Source of the DNA: Dokdonella fugitiva
Lineage (GTDB): Bacteria > Pseudomonadota > Gammaproteobacteria > Xanthomonadales > Rhodanobacteraceae
Direction: 5' to 3'
NCBI RefSeq assembly: GCF_004342425.1
Contig: NZ_SLWQ01000009.1
Coordinates: 62,001-126,000, forward strand
Length of the DNA: 64,000 nt
This document shows positions 34,758-44,034 of this stretch, piece after piece. A program made the position numbers and the translations under genes. Numbering within the stretch: position 1 is the stretch's first letter; every line of letters begins with the position of its first letter. The notes beneath the pieces are model-generated. The model was not told the origin of the DNA and made no database searches. It saw nothing but the letters and a program-made list of their open reading frames with translations.

Positions 34758-35698
34758 GCGACCACCGGCGAATGACGGCTGCGCGCGAGCAGGGGCGCGA
34801 GCGCGCGCCGCAGGTCGGCATGGCCGTCGAGTTCGATCACGCGAATGCCGAGCCTGCGTGCCTGTTCGAGCAGGCGTGCGCGCGAAGCGGAGAAGCGTTC
34901 GGTCCAGCTGCCGCGCACGCGCGGGTCGGCGAAGTCGAGCACGCGCCGTGCGGCGCCGAGATGGATCGCATAGCGGCCGGGCGGCGGCGGCGCGAGTTCG
35001 AGTACGTCGCGCAGCAGCACGATGGTGACCTCGTGGCGCCCGGCGAGCTGCGGCAGCAGCGGCATGGCATCAGCGTCGGCGCTGAAGCCATCGGTGAGAA
35101 GGACCAGGCGCATGCCCGGCCGCAGCAGCCGGCGCACGCGCGCGAGCACACCCGAGAGGGGTTCCTGCCGGCCGGCATCGGCTGCGGCGTCCCAGTCACG
35201 CAACGCGCGCAACACGCGCAGCACGCCCCGTCGCCCGCCGGCGGGCTTCACTTCGCCGTCGACGCCGCCACCGAAGCCGAGCGCCCCGACGCGGTCTCCC
35301 GCCGCCGACGCCATCCAGGCGAGCAGCGCCGCCGCGCGCGCGGCCTGCACGCTCTTGAAGCGCACGCGCGTGCCGAAGTGCATGCCGGGATTGAGATCGA
35401 TCGCGAGCAGCAGCCCCTGTTCGCGTTCTTCTTCGAAGAGTTTGGTGTGCGGCTTGCCGCTGCGCGCGGTCACGCGCCAGTCCATGTGGCGGATCTCGTC
35501 GCCGGGCTGGTAGATGCGCGACTCGCGGAAGTCGACGCCGCGACCGCGCCAGCGCGAGCTGCTGGTGCCGCTGCGCAGGGCCGGGCTGCGCCGGTTGCGA
35601 ACGAGGCTGGCGCCGTGGGCGAGCGCGGCGAGCGAGATCAGTTCGTCGAGGGCGACGCGGACGGAGCGGTTGGCGGATGCGGACGGCATGGCTGGCAT
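34754..35698 (-). CDS. DUF58 domain protein (MoxR-associated VWA-like)
   Basis: A 314-residue protein matching DUF58: SSRWRGRGVDFRESRIYQPGDEIRHMDWRVTARSG is its hallmark block, followed by a VWA-like core (LLLAIDLNPGMHFGT, LVLLTDGFSADADAM). DUF58 proteins are partners of MoxR ATPases in membrane-protein maturation. Start choice is uncertain between ATG 35698 and 35689, neither having a good ribosome site. It lies 34 bases after moxR. Confidence 0.85.
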   Translation of the reverse strand: MPAMPSASANRSVRVALDELISLAALAHGASLVRNRRSPALRSGTSSSRWRGRGVDFRESRIYQPGDEIRHMDWRVTARSGKPHTKLFEEEREQGLLLAIDLNPGMHFGTRVRFKSVQAARAAALLAWMASAAGDRVGALGFGGGVDGEVKPAGGRRGVLRVLRALRDWDAAADAGRQEPLSGVLARVRRLLRPGMRLVLLTDGFSADADAMPLLPQLAGRHEVTIVLLRDVLELAPPPPGRYAIHLGAARRVLDFADPRVRGSWTERFSASRARLLEQARRLGIRVIELDGHADLRRALAPLLARSRHSPVVA

Positions 35699-35732
35699 GG
35701 CAGCGCGACGCGGGTCGCGCTGCGCGACGGAC

Positions 35733-36719
35733 TCAGGGCAGCGGCACGCGTTCGAGCAGCATCGATACGACGCGTTCGGCACTGACGCCTTCCGCCTCGG
35801 CTTCGTAGCTGAGCAGCACGCGATGGCGCAGCACGTCGGCGGCGATCGCGTGCACGTCCTCCGGCGTCACGTAGTCGCGGCCGGACAGCCACGCATGCGC
35901 GCGCGCGCAGCGGTCGAGCGCGATCGTGCCGCGCGGGCTGGCCCCGTAGGCGACGTAGCGGGCGAGCTCGGCGCCGTACGCGGCCGGCTCGCGCGTGGCG
36001 AGCACGAGCTGCACGAGGTAGGTCTCGAGCTGCGGCGCGAGGTGCAGCGAGAGCACTTCGCGGCGCGCGGCGAACACCTGCTGCTGGGTCAGCCGGCGCA
36101 GCGGCGGCGCGGTCACGACGAGCGCCTCGCGCGCGCGGTCGCGCGCGAGCTGCAGGATCGCCGCTTCGGCGGCGGCCTTGGGGTAGTCGACGCGCACATG
36201 CAGGAGGAAGCGGTCCAGCTGCGCCTCCGGCAGCGGGTAGGTGCCTTCCTGCTCGATCGGGTTCTGCGTCGCCATGACGAGGAACAACGCGGGCAGCGCG
36301 TAGGTGTCGCGGCCGACCGTGACCTGGCGCTCGCCCATCGCCTCGAGCAGCGCGGACTGCACCTTCGCCGGCGCGCGGTTGACCTCGTCGGCGAGGATGA
36401 GGTTGTGGAAAATGGGACCGCGCTGGAACTCGAAGCTGGTCGTCTGCGGCCGGTAGATCTCGGTGCCGGTGAGGTCGGCCGGCAACAGGTCGGGGGTGAA
36501 CTGCACGCGGTGGAAGTCGGCCTCGATGCGTGCGGCGAGTTCCTTGATCGCGGTCGTCTTGGCGAGTCCAGGCGCGCCTTCGACGAGCAGGTGGCCGTCG
36601 GCAAGCAGGGCGATCAGCAGGCGGTCGATGAGCGCCTCCTGGCCGATGATGCAACCGGCGAGTTCACGCCGCAGGGCGGAGAATGCGGCGGCGGCCGTGA
36701 TGGGTTCGGGCATGTCCAT
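35733..36719 (-). CDS. MoxR family AAA ATPase
   Basis: A 328-residue cytoplasmic AAA+ ATPase. Walker A GAPGLAKTT, Walker B ILADEVNRAP, sensor 1 VMATQNPIEQEGTYPLPEAQLDRF, and the C-terminal lid with DYVTPEDV are diagnostic for MoxR. It works as a chaperone for VWA proteins, here BatA/BatB and the DUF58 protein. ATG 36719 is first in the operon; ATG 36713 also possible. Two inverted repeats lie in its upstream region. Confidence 0.92.
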   Translation of the reverse strand: MDMPEPITAAAAFSALRRELAGCIIGQEALIDRLLIALLADGHLLVEGAPGLAKTTAIKELAARIEADFHRVQFTPDLLPADLTGTEIYRPQTTSFEFQRGPIFHNLILADEVNRAPAKVQSALLEAMGERQVTVGRDTYALPALFLVMATQNPIEQEGTYPLPEAQLDRFLLHVRVDYPKAAAEAAILQLARDRAREALVVTAPPLRRLTQQQVFAARREVLSLHLAPQLETYLVQLVLATREPAAYGAELARYVAYGASPRGTIALDRCARAHAWLSGRDYVTPEDVHAIAADVLRHRVLLSYEAEAEGVSAERVVSMLLERVPLP

Positions 36720-36781
36720 GGGCTGTGAATCCGGGGTTCCCGATGATCGCACGGGATGATGGAGGGTCGGACAACACGGTG

Positions 36782-36828
36782 CGCGAATAGTTTTCGCGGA
36801 GCATCACGAAACCGCTAGCGAATCGCTA
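36782..36828 (-). promoter_or_regulatory. two inverted repeats upstream of moxR
   Basis: CGCGAA-5-TTCGCG (36782-36798) and TAGCGA-1-TCGCTA (36816-36828) lie in the 141 bases between the EAL gene and moxR, in an otherwise gene-free gap. They may be operators of the Bat operon or a weak end for the EAL transcript. No T-tract is present. Confidence 0.3.
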
Positions 36829-36860
36829 CACCGGCATGCGCGGAGCGTTCCGCGGCGGTG

Positions 36861-38018
36861 CTAGTGCTCCAGCACGTCGCCGAGCGAGAGCGGCTTGCCG
36901 ACCAGCCAGCCCTGGGCGTAGCGGCAGCCGAGACGGTGCAGGATCTCGCGCTGCTCGCGCGTTTCGACGCCTTCCGCGACGAGGTCGCAGTCGAGCGCGC
37001 GGGCCATGCCGACGATGACGCCGACCATCGCGACCCCGCGCGGGCGGTCGAGCGCCTTGATGAAGCTGGCGTCGAGCTTGATCTGGTCGAAGTTCAGGGT
37101 CAGCAAAGGGCCGAGGTTCGAGTACCCCGTGCCGAAGTCGTCGAGCGCCACGGGCATGCCGACCGAATGGCAATGCGCGATGAGGTCGCCGATGCGCGCA
37201 TGGTCCATGACCAGGCTCTCGGTCACTTCGAGCTTGAGCTTGTCGGGCGGCAGGTCACGCGCGTGCAGCAGGTCGAGGATGCGCTGCACGAGGCCGGGGT
37301 CGTCGATCTGCCGCCCGGACAGGTTGGCGGCGATGAACGGCAGTGGCTTGCGGCCGCGCTCGCGGAGCTCGACCAGCATGTCGCAGACGCGCGCGAGCAC
37401 GTAATCGCCGATCGGCACGATCAGCGAGGTTTCCTCGGCGAGGCGGATGAACTCGGCCGGCGAGACGGCGCCGCGTTCGGGATGCTGCCAGCGCACGAGC
37501 GCCTCGTAGCCGGCGATGCGCCCACTCACGATCTCCTCGATCGGCTGCAGGCGCACTTCGAGTTCCTTGCGGTCGAGCGCGGCGCGCAAGTCGCTCTCGA
37601 GGCGGATCTTGTCGAGCGCGTACGCGTCGTCCGGTTGCATGGTAGGCGCTGCGTCGAAGCCGTCGGCTTCGCCGGTGAGCCGCGCGAGCGCCGAGCGATA
37701 CCGCGTCAGCTGGCTCATCAGCAGCGCGCGCACGACCGGGTCGGCATGGGCTAGGCGTTCGGCGAATTGCGCCTTGTCGATCGGGATCAGGCGGCAATCG
37801 GTCAGCGCGCGCGCGCTCGCCGTGCGGGTGGAGTCGTCGAGCACGGCCATTTCGCCGAGCAGCATGCCCGGGCCCAGCTCCGCGAGCAGGCGCGGCTCGC
37901 CGAGCTGGGTCGTGCTGATCTCGATACGGCCGGCCTCGATCAGATAGGCGCAGGTGGGCGCGTCGCCTTCCGCGAACACGAGTTCACCGGCCTTGAACAG
38001 CTCGCTATAAGGCTGCAA
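36861..38018 (-). CDS. cNMP-binding plus EAL-domain cyclic-di-GMP phosphodiesterase
   Basis: A 385-residue cytoplasmic protein. The N-terminal cyclic-nucleotide-binding domain (about 5-115) contains LGEMAVLDDSTRTASARAL. The C-terminal EAL domain (about 150-385) keeps the catalytic set: EALVRW, NLSGRQ, EVTES, DDFGTGYS, KLD and AEGVE. It is therefore predicted active in cleaving c-di-GMP, gated by a nucleotide. A TTG start at 38018 is preferred, since GGGGGGAGG lies eight bases upstream. A TTG at 38084 has no such site. The next gene upstream on this strand ends in a terminator, so it has its own promoter. Confidence 0.88.
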   Translation of the reverse strand: MQPYSELFKAGELVFAEGDAPTCAYLIEAGRIEISTTQLGEPRLLAELGPGMLLGEMAVLDDSTRTASARALTDCRLIPIDKAQFAERLAHADPVVRALLMSQLTRYRSALARLTGEADGFDAAPTMQPDDAYALDKIRLESDLRAALDRKELEVRLQPIEEIVSGRIAGYEALVRWQHPERGAVSPAEFIRLAEETSLIVPIGDYVLARVCDMLVELRERGRKPLPFIAANLSGRQIDDPGLVQRILDLLHARDLPPDKLKLEVTESLVMDHARIGDLIAHCHSVGMPVALDDFGTGYSNLGPLLTLNFDQIKLDASFIKALDRPRGVAMVGVIVGMARALDCDLVAEGVETREQREILHRLGCRYAQGWLVGKPLSLGDVLEH

Positions 38019-38082
38019 TGCGCGGTCCTCCCCCCTGGGATGCAGCGCGGCCGCTTCGTCGAAGCAATGCCCGATCGTACAC

Positions 38083-38110
38083 AAAAAAAGGGCCGCATTG
38101 CTGCGGCCCT
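38083..38110 (-). terminator. intrinsic terminator after the Ig-like lipoprotein gene
   Basis: On the minus strand GGGCCGCA-GCAA-TGCGGCCC is followed by a run of seven T's, 25 bases after the stop of the lipoprotein gene. It ends the pilMNOPQ-lipoprotein transcript. Confidence 0.92.
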
Positions 38111-38134
38111 TCTTTCGACCTCGTTACCGCGTGC

Positions 38135-40453
38135 TTACGGTCCGCACGCCGGCACCGGGCTCGGCACGCTCTGCGACCCGCGGAAGGTCACGGTCGCGCT
38201 GCGCGAAGTGTCGCCCGCGGCGGAGAACACGCACTGGCCCGTGCCGACGGCCGGCGGCGTGCCTGCGCCGATGAAGCCGGTCGCAGTGACGATGAAGCCC
38301 GCGGTGCCGCCGTTGTTGGTCGTGGCGGTGGTCGGATTCGGCGAGAGTGCCGCGCCGTCGCCACCACTCGCGCTGCACGCCGCGTCGATGTCCACGCCAG
38401 GCAGGCCGCTGCCGTCGGGACCGACGGCCTTGACCGTGATCGGCACGTCGCGGCTGCCGGCACAGTTGATGAGCACCGAGCTCGGGCTCACCTGCAGCGC
38501 GGAGATCTGCACGACGATGTCGACCGGATCGCTGGTCGCGCCGGCGCCCGTGAACACGACCTGGCCACTGCTGCCGTCGCCGCTGGTGACGGGCAGGCCC
38601 GACGTGACGACGGTGCCGACCGCGCAGCCGTCGGTACCGGTCAGGTCATCGAAGAAGCCCGCACCCGCCGTGCCGTCGATCGAACCGGTGCCGGCCGGCA
38701 GCGTGAACTGGAAGCCGATTCGCACGCCGCGCAGCGGGATGCCGAGCGCATCCGCCACGCACACCGTCACGGACGTGGTGGTGTCGCCGAGCAGCGGATT
38801 CGGGAACGCGACGATCGAGGCCGGCGCGACACCCGGATAGGCCATCGTGCCCGCGTCGGTGACGCGACGCGGCGCGCCCGTGATGCGATCGACGCCGTCT
38901 CCCTGCGCCCAAACGGCCACCGAGTCACCCACCGTGTTGACCGTGTAGTTCAACGTCGCATGCGCGACGCCGATCTCGTTGGTCGTCGCACTGGCCGTGA
39001 TGTTGCCGTGCAGGGCACGGCCGAACAGGTACGGCAGCACCGGGCCGGAATCGACCGTCGTGCCGGTCGTGTTGTTCTTGTTGAACACCGGCAGCACCGT
39101 CGCGCTGGTGGCGCTGTTGATGCGCTGCACCGTGACCGCGCTCTCGAGGTCTTCGTTGCCCTGCACGGCCTTGCCGAACACGATCAGCGCATCGCCCGGG
39201 CCCGCGCCACCGCCGGCCGAGTTGAAGTGGCCGGTCGGCGCGGTGAACGTGCCGCCGCCTTCCTGCGGGTTGCCGTCGAGGCCCGAGATGAGGAACTGGT
39301 TGTCGTTCGGCGTGCCCGGCGCGCCGACCGGCGAGTCGACCGCGCCGAAGCGGATTGCGGTGCCCGGGATGACCGGGTTGCCCTGGCGGTCGGTGCCGAG
39401 CGCCGACACCACGAGACTCAGCGTCGCGTCCGGATCAGGCGGGATCTGCGTCACGTCGTCCGGGTTCACGTCGCCCGAAACGGTGTTGATCGTGATGCCC
39501 GGCAGGCTCGGCGCGAACAGCGGCGAGGTCAACTCGAGGCTGTAGAGCTTGCCGTCAGAGACGATGACCGACACCGGGAAACTGACCGGATCCTGGATGC
39601 CGTTGGTGACATTGTTGTCGGAACGGTCGGCGGTCGCCTTGATCTGCATCGGGCCCTGCGGCGTGCCGTCGTTGACCTGGAAGGCGATCGTGGCGACGCC
39701 GTGCACCGTATGCGTCTTCACCGTCGTGCCCGACACGGCACCGGCGACCGAATTGGTGCTCAGGCGTGCATCGCCGGCTTCGCCGATGATTTCGACCTGC
39801 AGGTTGTCGACGCCGCTGTTGCCGTTGGCCGGGTCCGGGACTGCCTGACCGCCTGCGTCGAGCACGAGCGCGTGGATCTGCGAGGTGTTGTTGCCACCGG
39901 AGCTCGGCAGGTAGACGCCGGCCGGCGTCGCCTCGAGCGCGACGCTCGCCGGCAGCGTGCCGACGCCGCTGGTCACCGTGATCGTGATCGACGCGGACAC
40001 CGTGCGGTTCGTGTTCGGGTCGACGCCGGCGACGGTGAGTACCGCGGTACCGGCGCGGCCGCTGGAGAACACCCAGCAGATCGCGTGGCCGGTGTCGGAA
40101 TGCACCTGGATGTTGGTCCAGTCGACCGCGGACTCGTCCGGCTGCGTGCTCGCGTCGTCGGGGATGTGGATGCTGGCGACTTCGACCGGGCTGATGCTGC
40201 AGTTGATGTCGTGGCCGGAGACCGCCGAACCATCGGCGTTGCGCCACATGATGTCGACCTCGGTCGAGAACGGCGAGGCCGGGTACCACGCGGTGTGGTT
40301 GGCATTGAGCGGCAACGTGGTCGTCGTCGCGTGCAGCGTGATGGTGCCGCTCTGCGGCGGCGAGGTTGCGCCGCCGTCACCGCCACCGCCGCCGCAGCTG
40401 GCCAGCGTGAGGCTGGCGAGCATCAGCCCCAGGGTCTTGCCGAAAAATTTCAT
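38135..40453 (-). CDS. large Ig-like/Big-domain lipoprotein downstream of pilQ
   Basis: A 772-residue lipoprotein: signal GLMLASLTLASC gives a lipidated Cys near residue 20, followed by Gly-rich linker GGGGGDGG. The rest is a chain of beta-sandwich segments with repeats of Thr/Val/Gly strands (for example VTQIPPDPDATLSLVVSALG, VSPSSVLINCAGSRDVPITVKAVG), resembling bacterial immunoglobulin-like (Big/invasin-type) domains. ATG 40453 has GGAGA upstream and begins 80 bases after pilQ. Probably attached to the outer membrane facing the surface. Function unknown; pilus-associated or adhesive is inferred from position. Confidence 0.75.
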   Translation of the reverse strand: MKFFGKTLGLMLASLTLASCGGGGGDGGATSPPQSGTITLHATTTTLPLNANHTAWYPASPFSTEVDIMWRNADGSAVSGHDINCSISPVEVASIHIPDDASTQPDESAVDWTNIQVHSDTGHAICWVFSSGRAGTAVLTVAGVDPNTNRTVSASITITVTSGVGTLPASVALEATPAGVYLPSSGGNNTSQIHALVLDAGGQAVPDPANGNSGVDNLQVEIIGEAGDARLSTNSVAGAVSGTTVKTHTVHGVATIAFQVNDGTPQGPMQIKATADRSDNNVTNGIQDPVSFPVSVIVSDGKLYSLELTSPLFAPSLPGITINTVSGDVNPDDVTQIPPDPDATLSLVVSALGTDRQGNPVIPGTAIRFGAVDSPVGAPGTPNDNQFLISGLDGNPQEGGGTFTAPTGHFNSAGGGAGPGDALIVFGKAVQGNEDLESAVTVQRINSATSATVLPVFNKNNTTGTTVDSGPVLPYLFGRALHGNITASATTNEIGVAHATLNYTVNTVGDSVAVWAQGDGVDRITGAPRRVTDAGTMAYPGVAPASIVAFPNPLLGDTTTSVTVCVADALGIPLRGVRIGFQFTLPAGTGSIDGTAGAGFFDDLTGTDGCAVGTVVTSGLPVTSGDGSSGQVVFTGAGATSDPVDIVVQISALQVSPSSVLINCAGSRDVPITVKAVGPDGSGLPGVDIDAACSASGGDGAALSPNPTTATTNNGGTAGFIVTATGFIGAGTPPAVGTGQCVFSAAGDTSRSATVTFRGSQSVPSPVPACGP

Positions 40454-40533
40454 ATGTTGTCTCCAGTCCTGCGAGTTCGTGGCAGCCAGCATGATCGGCG
40501 AAATCATCCGCCGGAATCGTTACATCTGCCGCA

Positions 40534-42798
40534 CTATTTCAGATTGTCGCTGAGGATGCGAGGCGTGACGAAAATGAGGAGTTCCGCCTTGTTGTCGTTG
40601 CGCCCCTTGTTCTTGAACAGGTTGCCGAGCACCGGGATGTCGCCGAGCATCGGCACCTTCCGCAGCGTTTCGGACTTGCTGACCTCGTAGACGCCACCGA
40701 GCACGACGGTCTGGCCATTGTCCACCAGCACTTCGGTGCTGATCTCGCGCTTGTCGAGGGTCGGCACCTGGCCGCCACCGGGGCTGTCGACGAAGCCGGC
40801 GACGTTGTCCTTCTTCACGTTGAGGTTGAGGACGACGCGGTCGTCCGCGGTGATCGTCGGCGTCACCTTGAGTTCGAGCACGACTTCCTTGAAGGCCACG
40901 GTCGCCGTGCCGGTGCCCGCACCGCCGCCGCCCGAGTTCTGGAACGTCACGTAACCGACTTCCTGGCCCTGCTTGATGTCCGCTTCCTGCTGGTTCGCGG
41001 TGATCACGCGCGGGCTGGACACGACTTCGCTGCGGCCTTCGGTCTGCGCGGCGGAAAGTTCGAGGTCGAGCAGGTAGTCGGCGCCGAGGATGGCGAGGCC
41101 GAAGCTGCCCGCCGGGCTCGTCGCCGGCATGTTCACGTTGAGGCGGTCGTTGAGCGTGGGCACCGCGATGCCGGCCGGCACGACGCCCGGCGCGACGTTC
41201 GGCAGGCCACGGTTCGGGCCGTTGAAGCGGTTGTTGAGCACCACGTTGGACATGCGGTCCGTCGCGGTCGCCGAGCCCGACGTGCTGACCACGTTGCCAT
41301 TGCTGGTTTCGTAACCGCCGCTCACGCCGAACTTGACGCCGAGCTCGCGTGCGAAGCTGTCGGTCGCGATCACGATGCGCGACTCGATGAGCACCTGCTG
41401 CACCGGCCGGTCGAGCACGGCAATGAGTTGCCGGACTTCCTGGATCTTCGACGGAATGTCGCTGACGAGCAGCGTGTTCGTGCGGTCGTCGAAGCTCACG
41501 CTGCCGCGCGACGAGAGGAAGCCGCGCTGCTGCGAACTCGTGCTGCCGCCGCCACCTCCCGCCGTGTTGGTCTGCGTCTCCTTCGTCAGCAGCGCGGCGA
41601 TGTCCTTCGCCTTGCCGTAGCTGATCGGGATGTAGTCGGTGACCAGCTGCTCCTTGTCTTCCATCTTCAGGCGAGCGTCGGCGATCGCTTCTTCGCGCTC
41701 GGCGATCTCCTTCTGCGGGGCCACCCAGATGACGTTGCCACGACGGCGCTTGTCGAGGCCCTTGGCCTGCAACACGATGTCGAGCGCCTGGTCCCACGGC
41801 ACGTTGATGAGGCGCAGCGTGACGTTGCCCTGCACGCTGTCAGCGACGACGATGTTGAGGTCCGACACGTCCGCGATCAGCTGCAGCACCGAGCGGGTCG
41901 GGATGTCCTGGAAGTTGAACGTGACGCGGCTGCCGCTGTATTCGGGTTCGGCGTTCTTGCCCTTGAGCTTGGCGTCGTCCTTCTTCGGGGCGACTTCGAC
42001 CACGTATTCGTTGCCGCTCTGGTAGGCAAGCTGTTCGTACGGTTGCTTGGCGACGATGTCCATGCGCGCGCCGTTGCCCTTGGCGCGCGTGTCGATCGAC
42101 TGCACGGGGGTGGCGAAATCGAGCACGTCGAGGTGCTGCGCCTGGCTCGGCGGGAGCTTGACGTTGAGCAGGTCGAGGACGATGTTGCCGCCTTCGCGGC
42201 GCAGGTTGGCCGATGCACCGGGGCCGCTGAAGGTCACGACGACGCGACCTTCACCGTTCTTGCCGCGGCGGAAATCGATGTTGGAGACCTCGACGTCGGC
42301 ATTGCCCGAGACGGCCTTGGTCGGATCGGATTTGGCGACCGATGCCGCGATGCTCGACGAGCCGATCACGCCGTTGTTGATCGAGAGCACGACGTTGTTG
42401 CCGTTCACGCGCGTGTCGTAGCCGGCCTTGCGGAAGAGGTCGACCACGACGCGCGTGCGGCCGGCCGCCTCGATCGCCGATACCGCCGAGGTGGCGCCGG
42501 CGCCGACGTCGAGTCGCCGCTTGCTGAACGCGTTGCGCGTGTCGGCGAAATCCAGGGCGATGCTGGGCGGGTTCTCGGTGGAGAACACCTGTGGCGCCAC
42601 CGCGGCGCCCGCGAACTTCAGCGTGACCTCGACCTTGCCGCCGGGCAGAGCCGTGTACGAGATGTCCTCGAGCACGCCCTCGGCATGCACGGCGGTGCCG
42701 AACACGAAGGCGAACAAGGCCATCAATCCGAGCAGGCGAGAGCGCACCGTGCGGAAGGCGGACCTGCGCTCCGAGGTTGCAGCGAATGTCGTGGTCAT
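40534..42798 (-). CDS. pilQ: type IV pilus secretin PilQ
   Basis: A 754-residue outer-membrane secretin through which the pilus exits. It has a signal peptide, N-terminal AMIN domains (about 40-250), a secretin/TonB short N-terminal domain (SRVTFNFQDIPTRSVLQLIADVS), an N1/NHN repeat (LVTDYIPISYGKAKDIAALL), and the C-terminal secretin core (RSEVVSSPRVITANQQEADIKQG, VPMLGDIPVLGNLF). ATG 42798 has GGGGACA upstream; ATG 42825 overlapping pilP as ATGA is also plausible. It is the last pil gene of the operon. Confidence 0.97.
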   Translation of the reverse strand: MTTTFAATSERRSAFRTVRSRLLGLMALFAFVFGTAVHAEGVLEDISYTALPGGKVEVTLKFAGAAVAPQVFSTENPPSIALDFADTRNAFSKRRLDVGAGATSAVSAIEAAGRTRVVVDLFRKAGYDTRVNGNNVVLSINNGVIGSSSIAASVAKSDPTKAVSGNADVEVSNIDFRRGKNGEGRVVVTFSGPGASANLRREGGNIVLDLLNVKLPPSQAQHLDVLDFATPVQSIDTRAKGNGARMDIVAKQPYEQLAYQSGNEYVVEVAPKKDDAKLKGKNAEPEYSGSRVTFNFQDIPTRSVLQLIADVSDLNIVVADSVQGNVTLRLINVPWDQALDIVLQAKGLDKRRRGNVIWVAPQKEIAEREEAIADARLKMEDKEQLVTDYIPISYGKAKDIAALLTKETQTNTAGGGGGSTSSQQRGFLSSRGSVSFDDRTNTLLVSDIPSKIQEVRQLIAVLDRPVQQVLIESRIVIATDSFARELGVKFGVSGGYETSNGNVVSTSGSATATDRMSNVVLNNRFNGPNRGLPNVAPGVVPAGIAVPTLNDRLNVNMPATSPAGSFGLAILGADYLLDLELSAAQTEGRSEVVSSPRVITANQQEADIKQGQEVGYVTFQNSGGGGAGTGTATVAFKEVVLELKVTPTITADDRVVLNLNVKKDNVAGFVDSPGGGQVPTLDKREISTEVLVDNGQTVVLGGVYEVSKSETLRKVPMLGDIPVLGNLFKNKGRNDNKAELLIFVTPRILSDNLK

Positions 42799-42821
42799 GA
42801 GATTTGTCCCCAATGAATCGG

Positions 42822-43352
42822 TCATTGCTTTTTGGTGTCGCCCAGGGCAATCGTTGCCTGCCGCTCCATCCAGCCGCCGGCGCCGTTGGACACGAGCTCG
42901 ACGAGATCGATGCGGTCCTCGTTGATCGCGATGATCCGCCCGTAGTTCTGGCCGAGGTAATTGCCGACGCGGACGCGATGAACCACGCCATCCGGATCAC
43001 GCACGAGCCCTTCGATCGACTTGGCCGAACCCAGCGTGCCCGACATCTTGAGCCCGTCGAGCGGGAACGATTCCAGCGGCTCGCGCGGACGGTTCTGGTC
43101 GGGGTGCGGCCCCGACGTGTTCGCCTGTTCCTGTTCCTCCGCACTCAGTCCGAACGGATCGCGCAGATCCTGGTCCTTGTAGAGGAAGACCTCGAACGTC
43201 TTGATGACGGGCAGCGGAGCGAGCGGCGCGCCCTTCTTCGCTTTTTCGCGCGCGACCCATTCCTGCGGGCTCTCGCTCGGCGTGCAGCCGGCCAGCCCTG
43301 CGAGGACGAGGATCGCGGCGACACGGAGCGGGATTGCGATGTGCTTGTTCAT
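42822..43352 (-). CDS. pilP: type IV pilus lipoprotein PilP
   Basis: A 176-residue lipoprotein (lipobox LAGLAGC). The C-terminal beta domain (about 95-176; LDGLKMSGTLGSAKSIEGLVRDPDGVVHRVRVGNYLG) binds PilQ and the PilN/PilO inner complex. ATG 43352 lies one base after the pilO stop. Length and context are normal for PilP. Confidence 0.95.
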   Translation of the reverse strand: MNKHIAIPLRVAAILVLAGLAGCTPSESPQEWVAREKAKKGAPLAPLPVIKTFEVFLYKDQDLRDPFGLSAEEQEQANTSGPHPDQNRPREPLESFPLDGLKMSGTLGSAKSIEGLVRDPDGVVHRVRVGNYLGQNYGRIIAINEDRIDLVELVSNGAGGWMERQATIALGDTKKQ

Positions 43353-43353
43353 C

Positions 43354-44034
43354 TCACTCCCCCCCCGCCTTCCGGCCGCCCTTCGCCGGCGCCCCGCCTT
43401 TGGGGTTCTTCGCCCTCGCCACGGCCGACTGTTCCTCGTCGTCCAGGTACCGATAGGTCTTGACCGTGCCTTCGAGCAGCAGGGTGCCACCCACGGCCGC
43501 CTTCTGGTCGGCCGGCTTGAGCGAAACGTCGTGCATCGTCAGGATCACCACGCGCGGCAGCGAGGCGACGTTGCTGATGAACGTGCCGAACTGGTGGTAG
43601 GTGCCGAGCATCTTCAGCTGGATCGGCTTCTCGGCGTAGAAGTCCTTCATGACTTCAGCGCCGGGCTGGAACAGCTGCGTCTCGATGCCGGCGCTCAGCG
43701 CGGCCTGCGTGATGTTGTTGAGCAGGTCGGGCATCTCGGTGCGGCTCGGCAGCTGCCGCAGCATCGTCTGCAGCATCTCTTCCATGTCGGCGAGCTGCTT
43801 GCGGTACGCCTCCAGGTTGACCACCTTGCCCTGCTTGTCGGCGAACTCCTTCTTCAGCGCAAGCTCCTTGTCCTGCGCCTGCTTGAGCTCTTCCTGCTGC
43901 GCGCTGATCTTGAAGTACCAGCCGAGGAACAGGATGACCACGACGATGATCGCGCAGAAGAAGAACTTGACCGACTTCGACCAGCCGCCGATGTTGTTGC
44001 GGTCGAGATTTCGCAGATCGTCGAAGAAGCTCAT
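43354..44034 (-). CDS. pilO: type IV pilus inner-membrane protein PilO
   Basis: A 226-residue protein: one N-terminal transmembrane helix (FFFCAIIVVVILFLGWYF), a coiled coil (about 45-95, QAQDKELALKKEFADKQGK), then a ferredoxin-like periplasmic domain and a lysine/glycine-rich tail. It pairs with PilN. The start overlaps the pilN stop by ATGA. Confidence 0.95.
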   Translation of the reverse strand: MSFFDDLRNLDRNNIGGWSKSVKFFFCAIIVVVILFLGWYFKISAQQEELKQAQDKELALKKEFADKQGKVVNLEAYRKQLADMEEMLQTMLRQLPSRTEMPDLLNNITQAALSAGIETQLFQPGAEVMKDFYAEKPIQLKMLGTYHQFGTFISNVASLPRVVILTMHDVSLKPADQKAAVGGTLLLEGTVKTYRYLDDEEQSAVARAKNPKGGAPAKGGRKAGGE

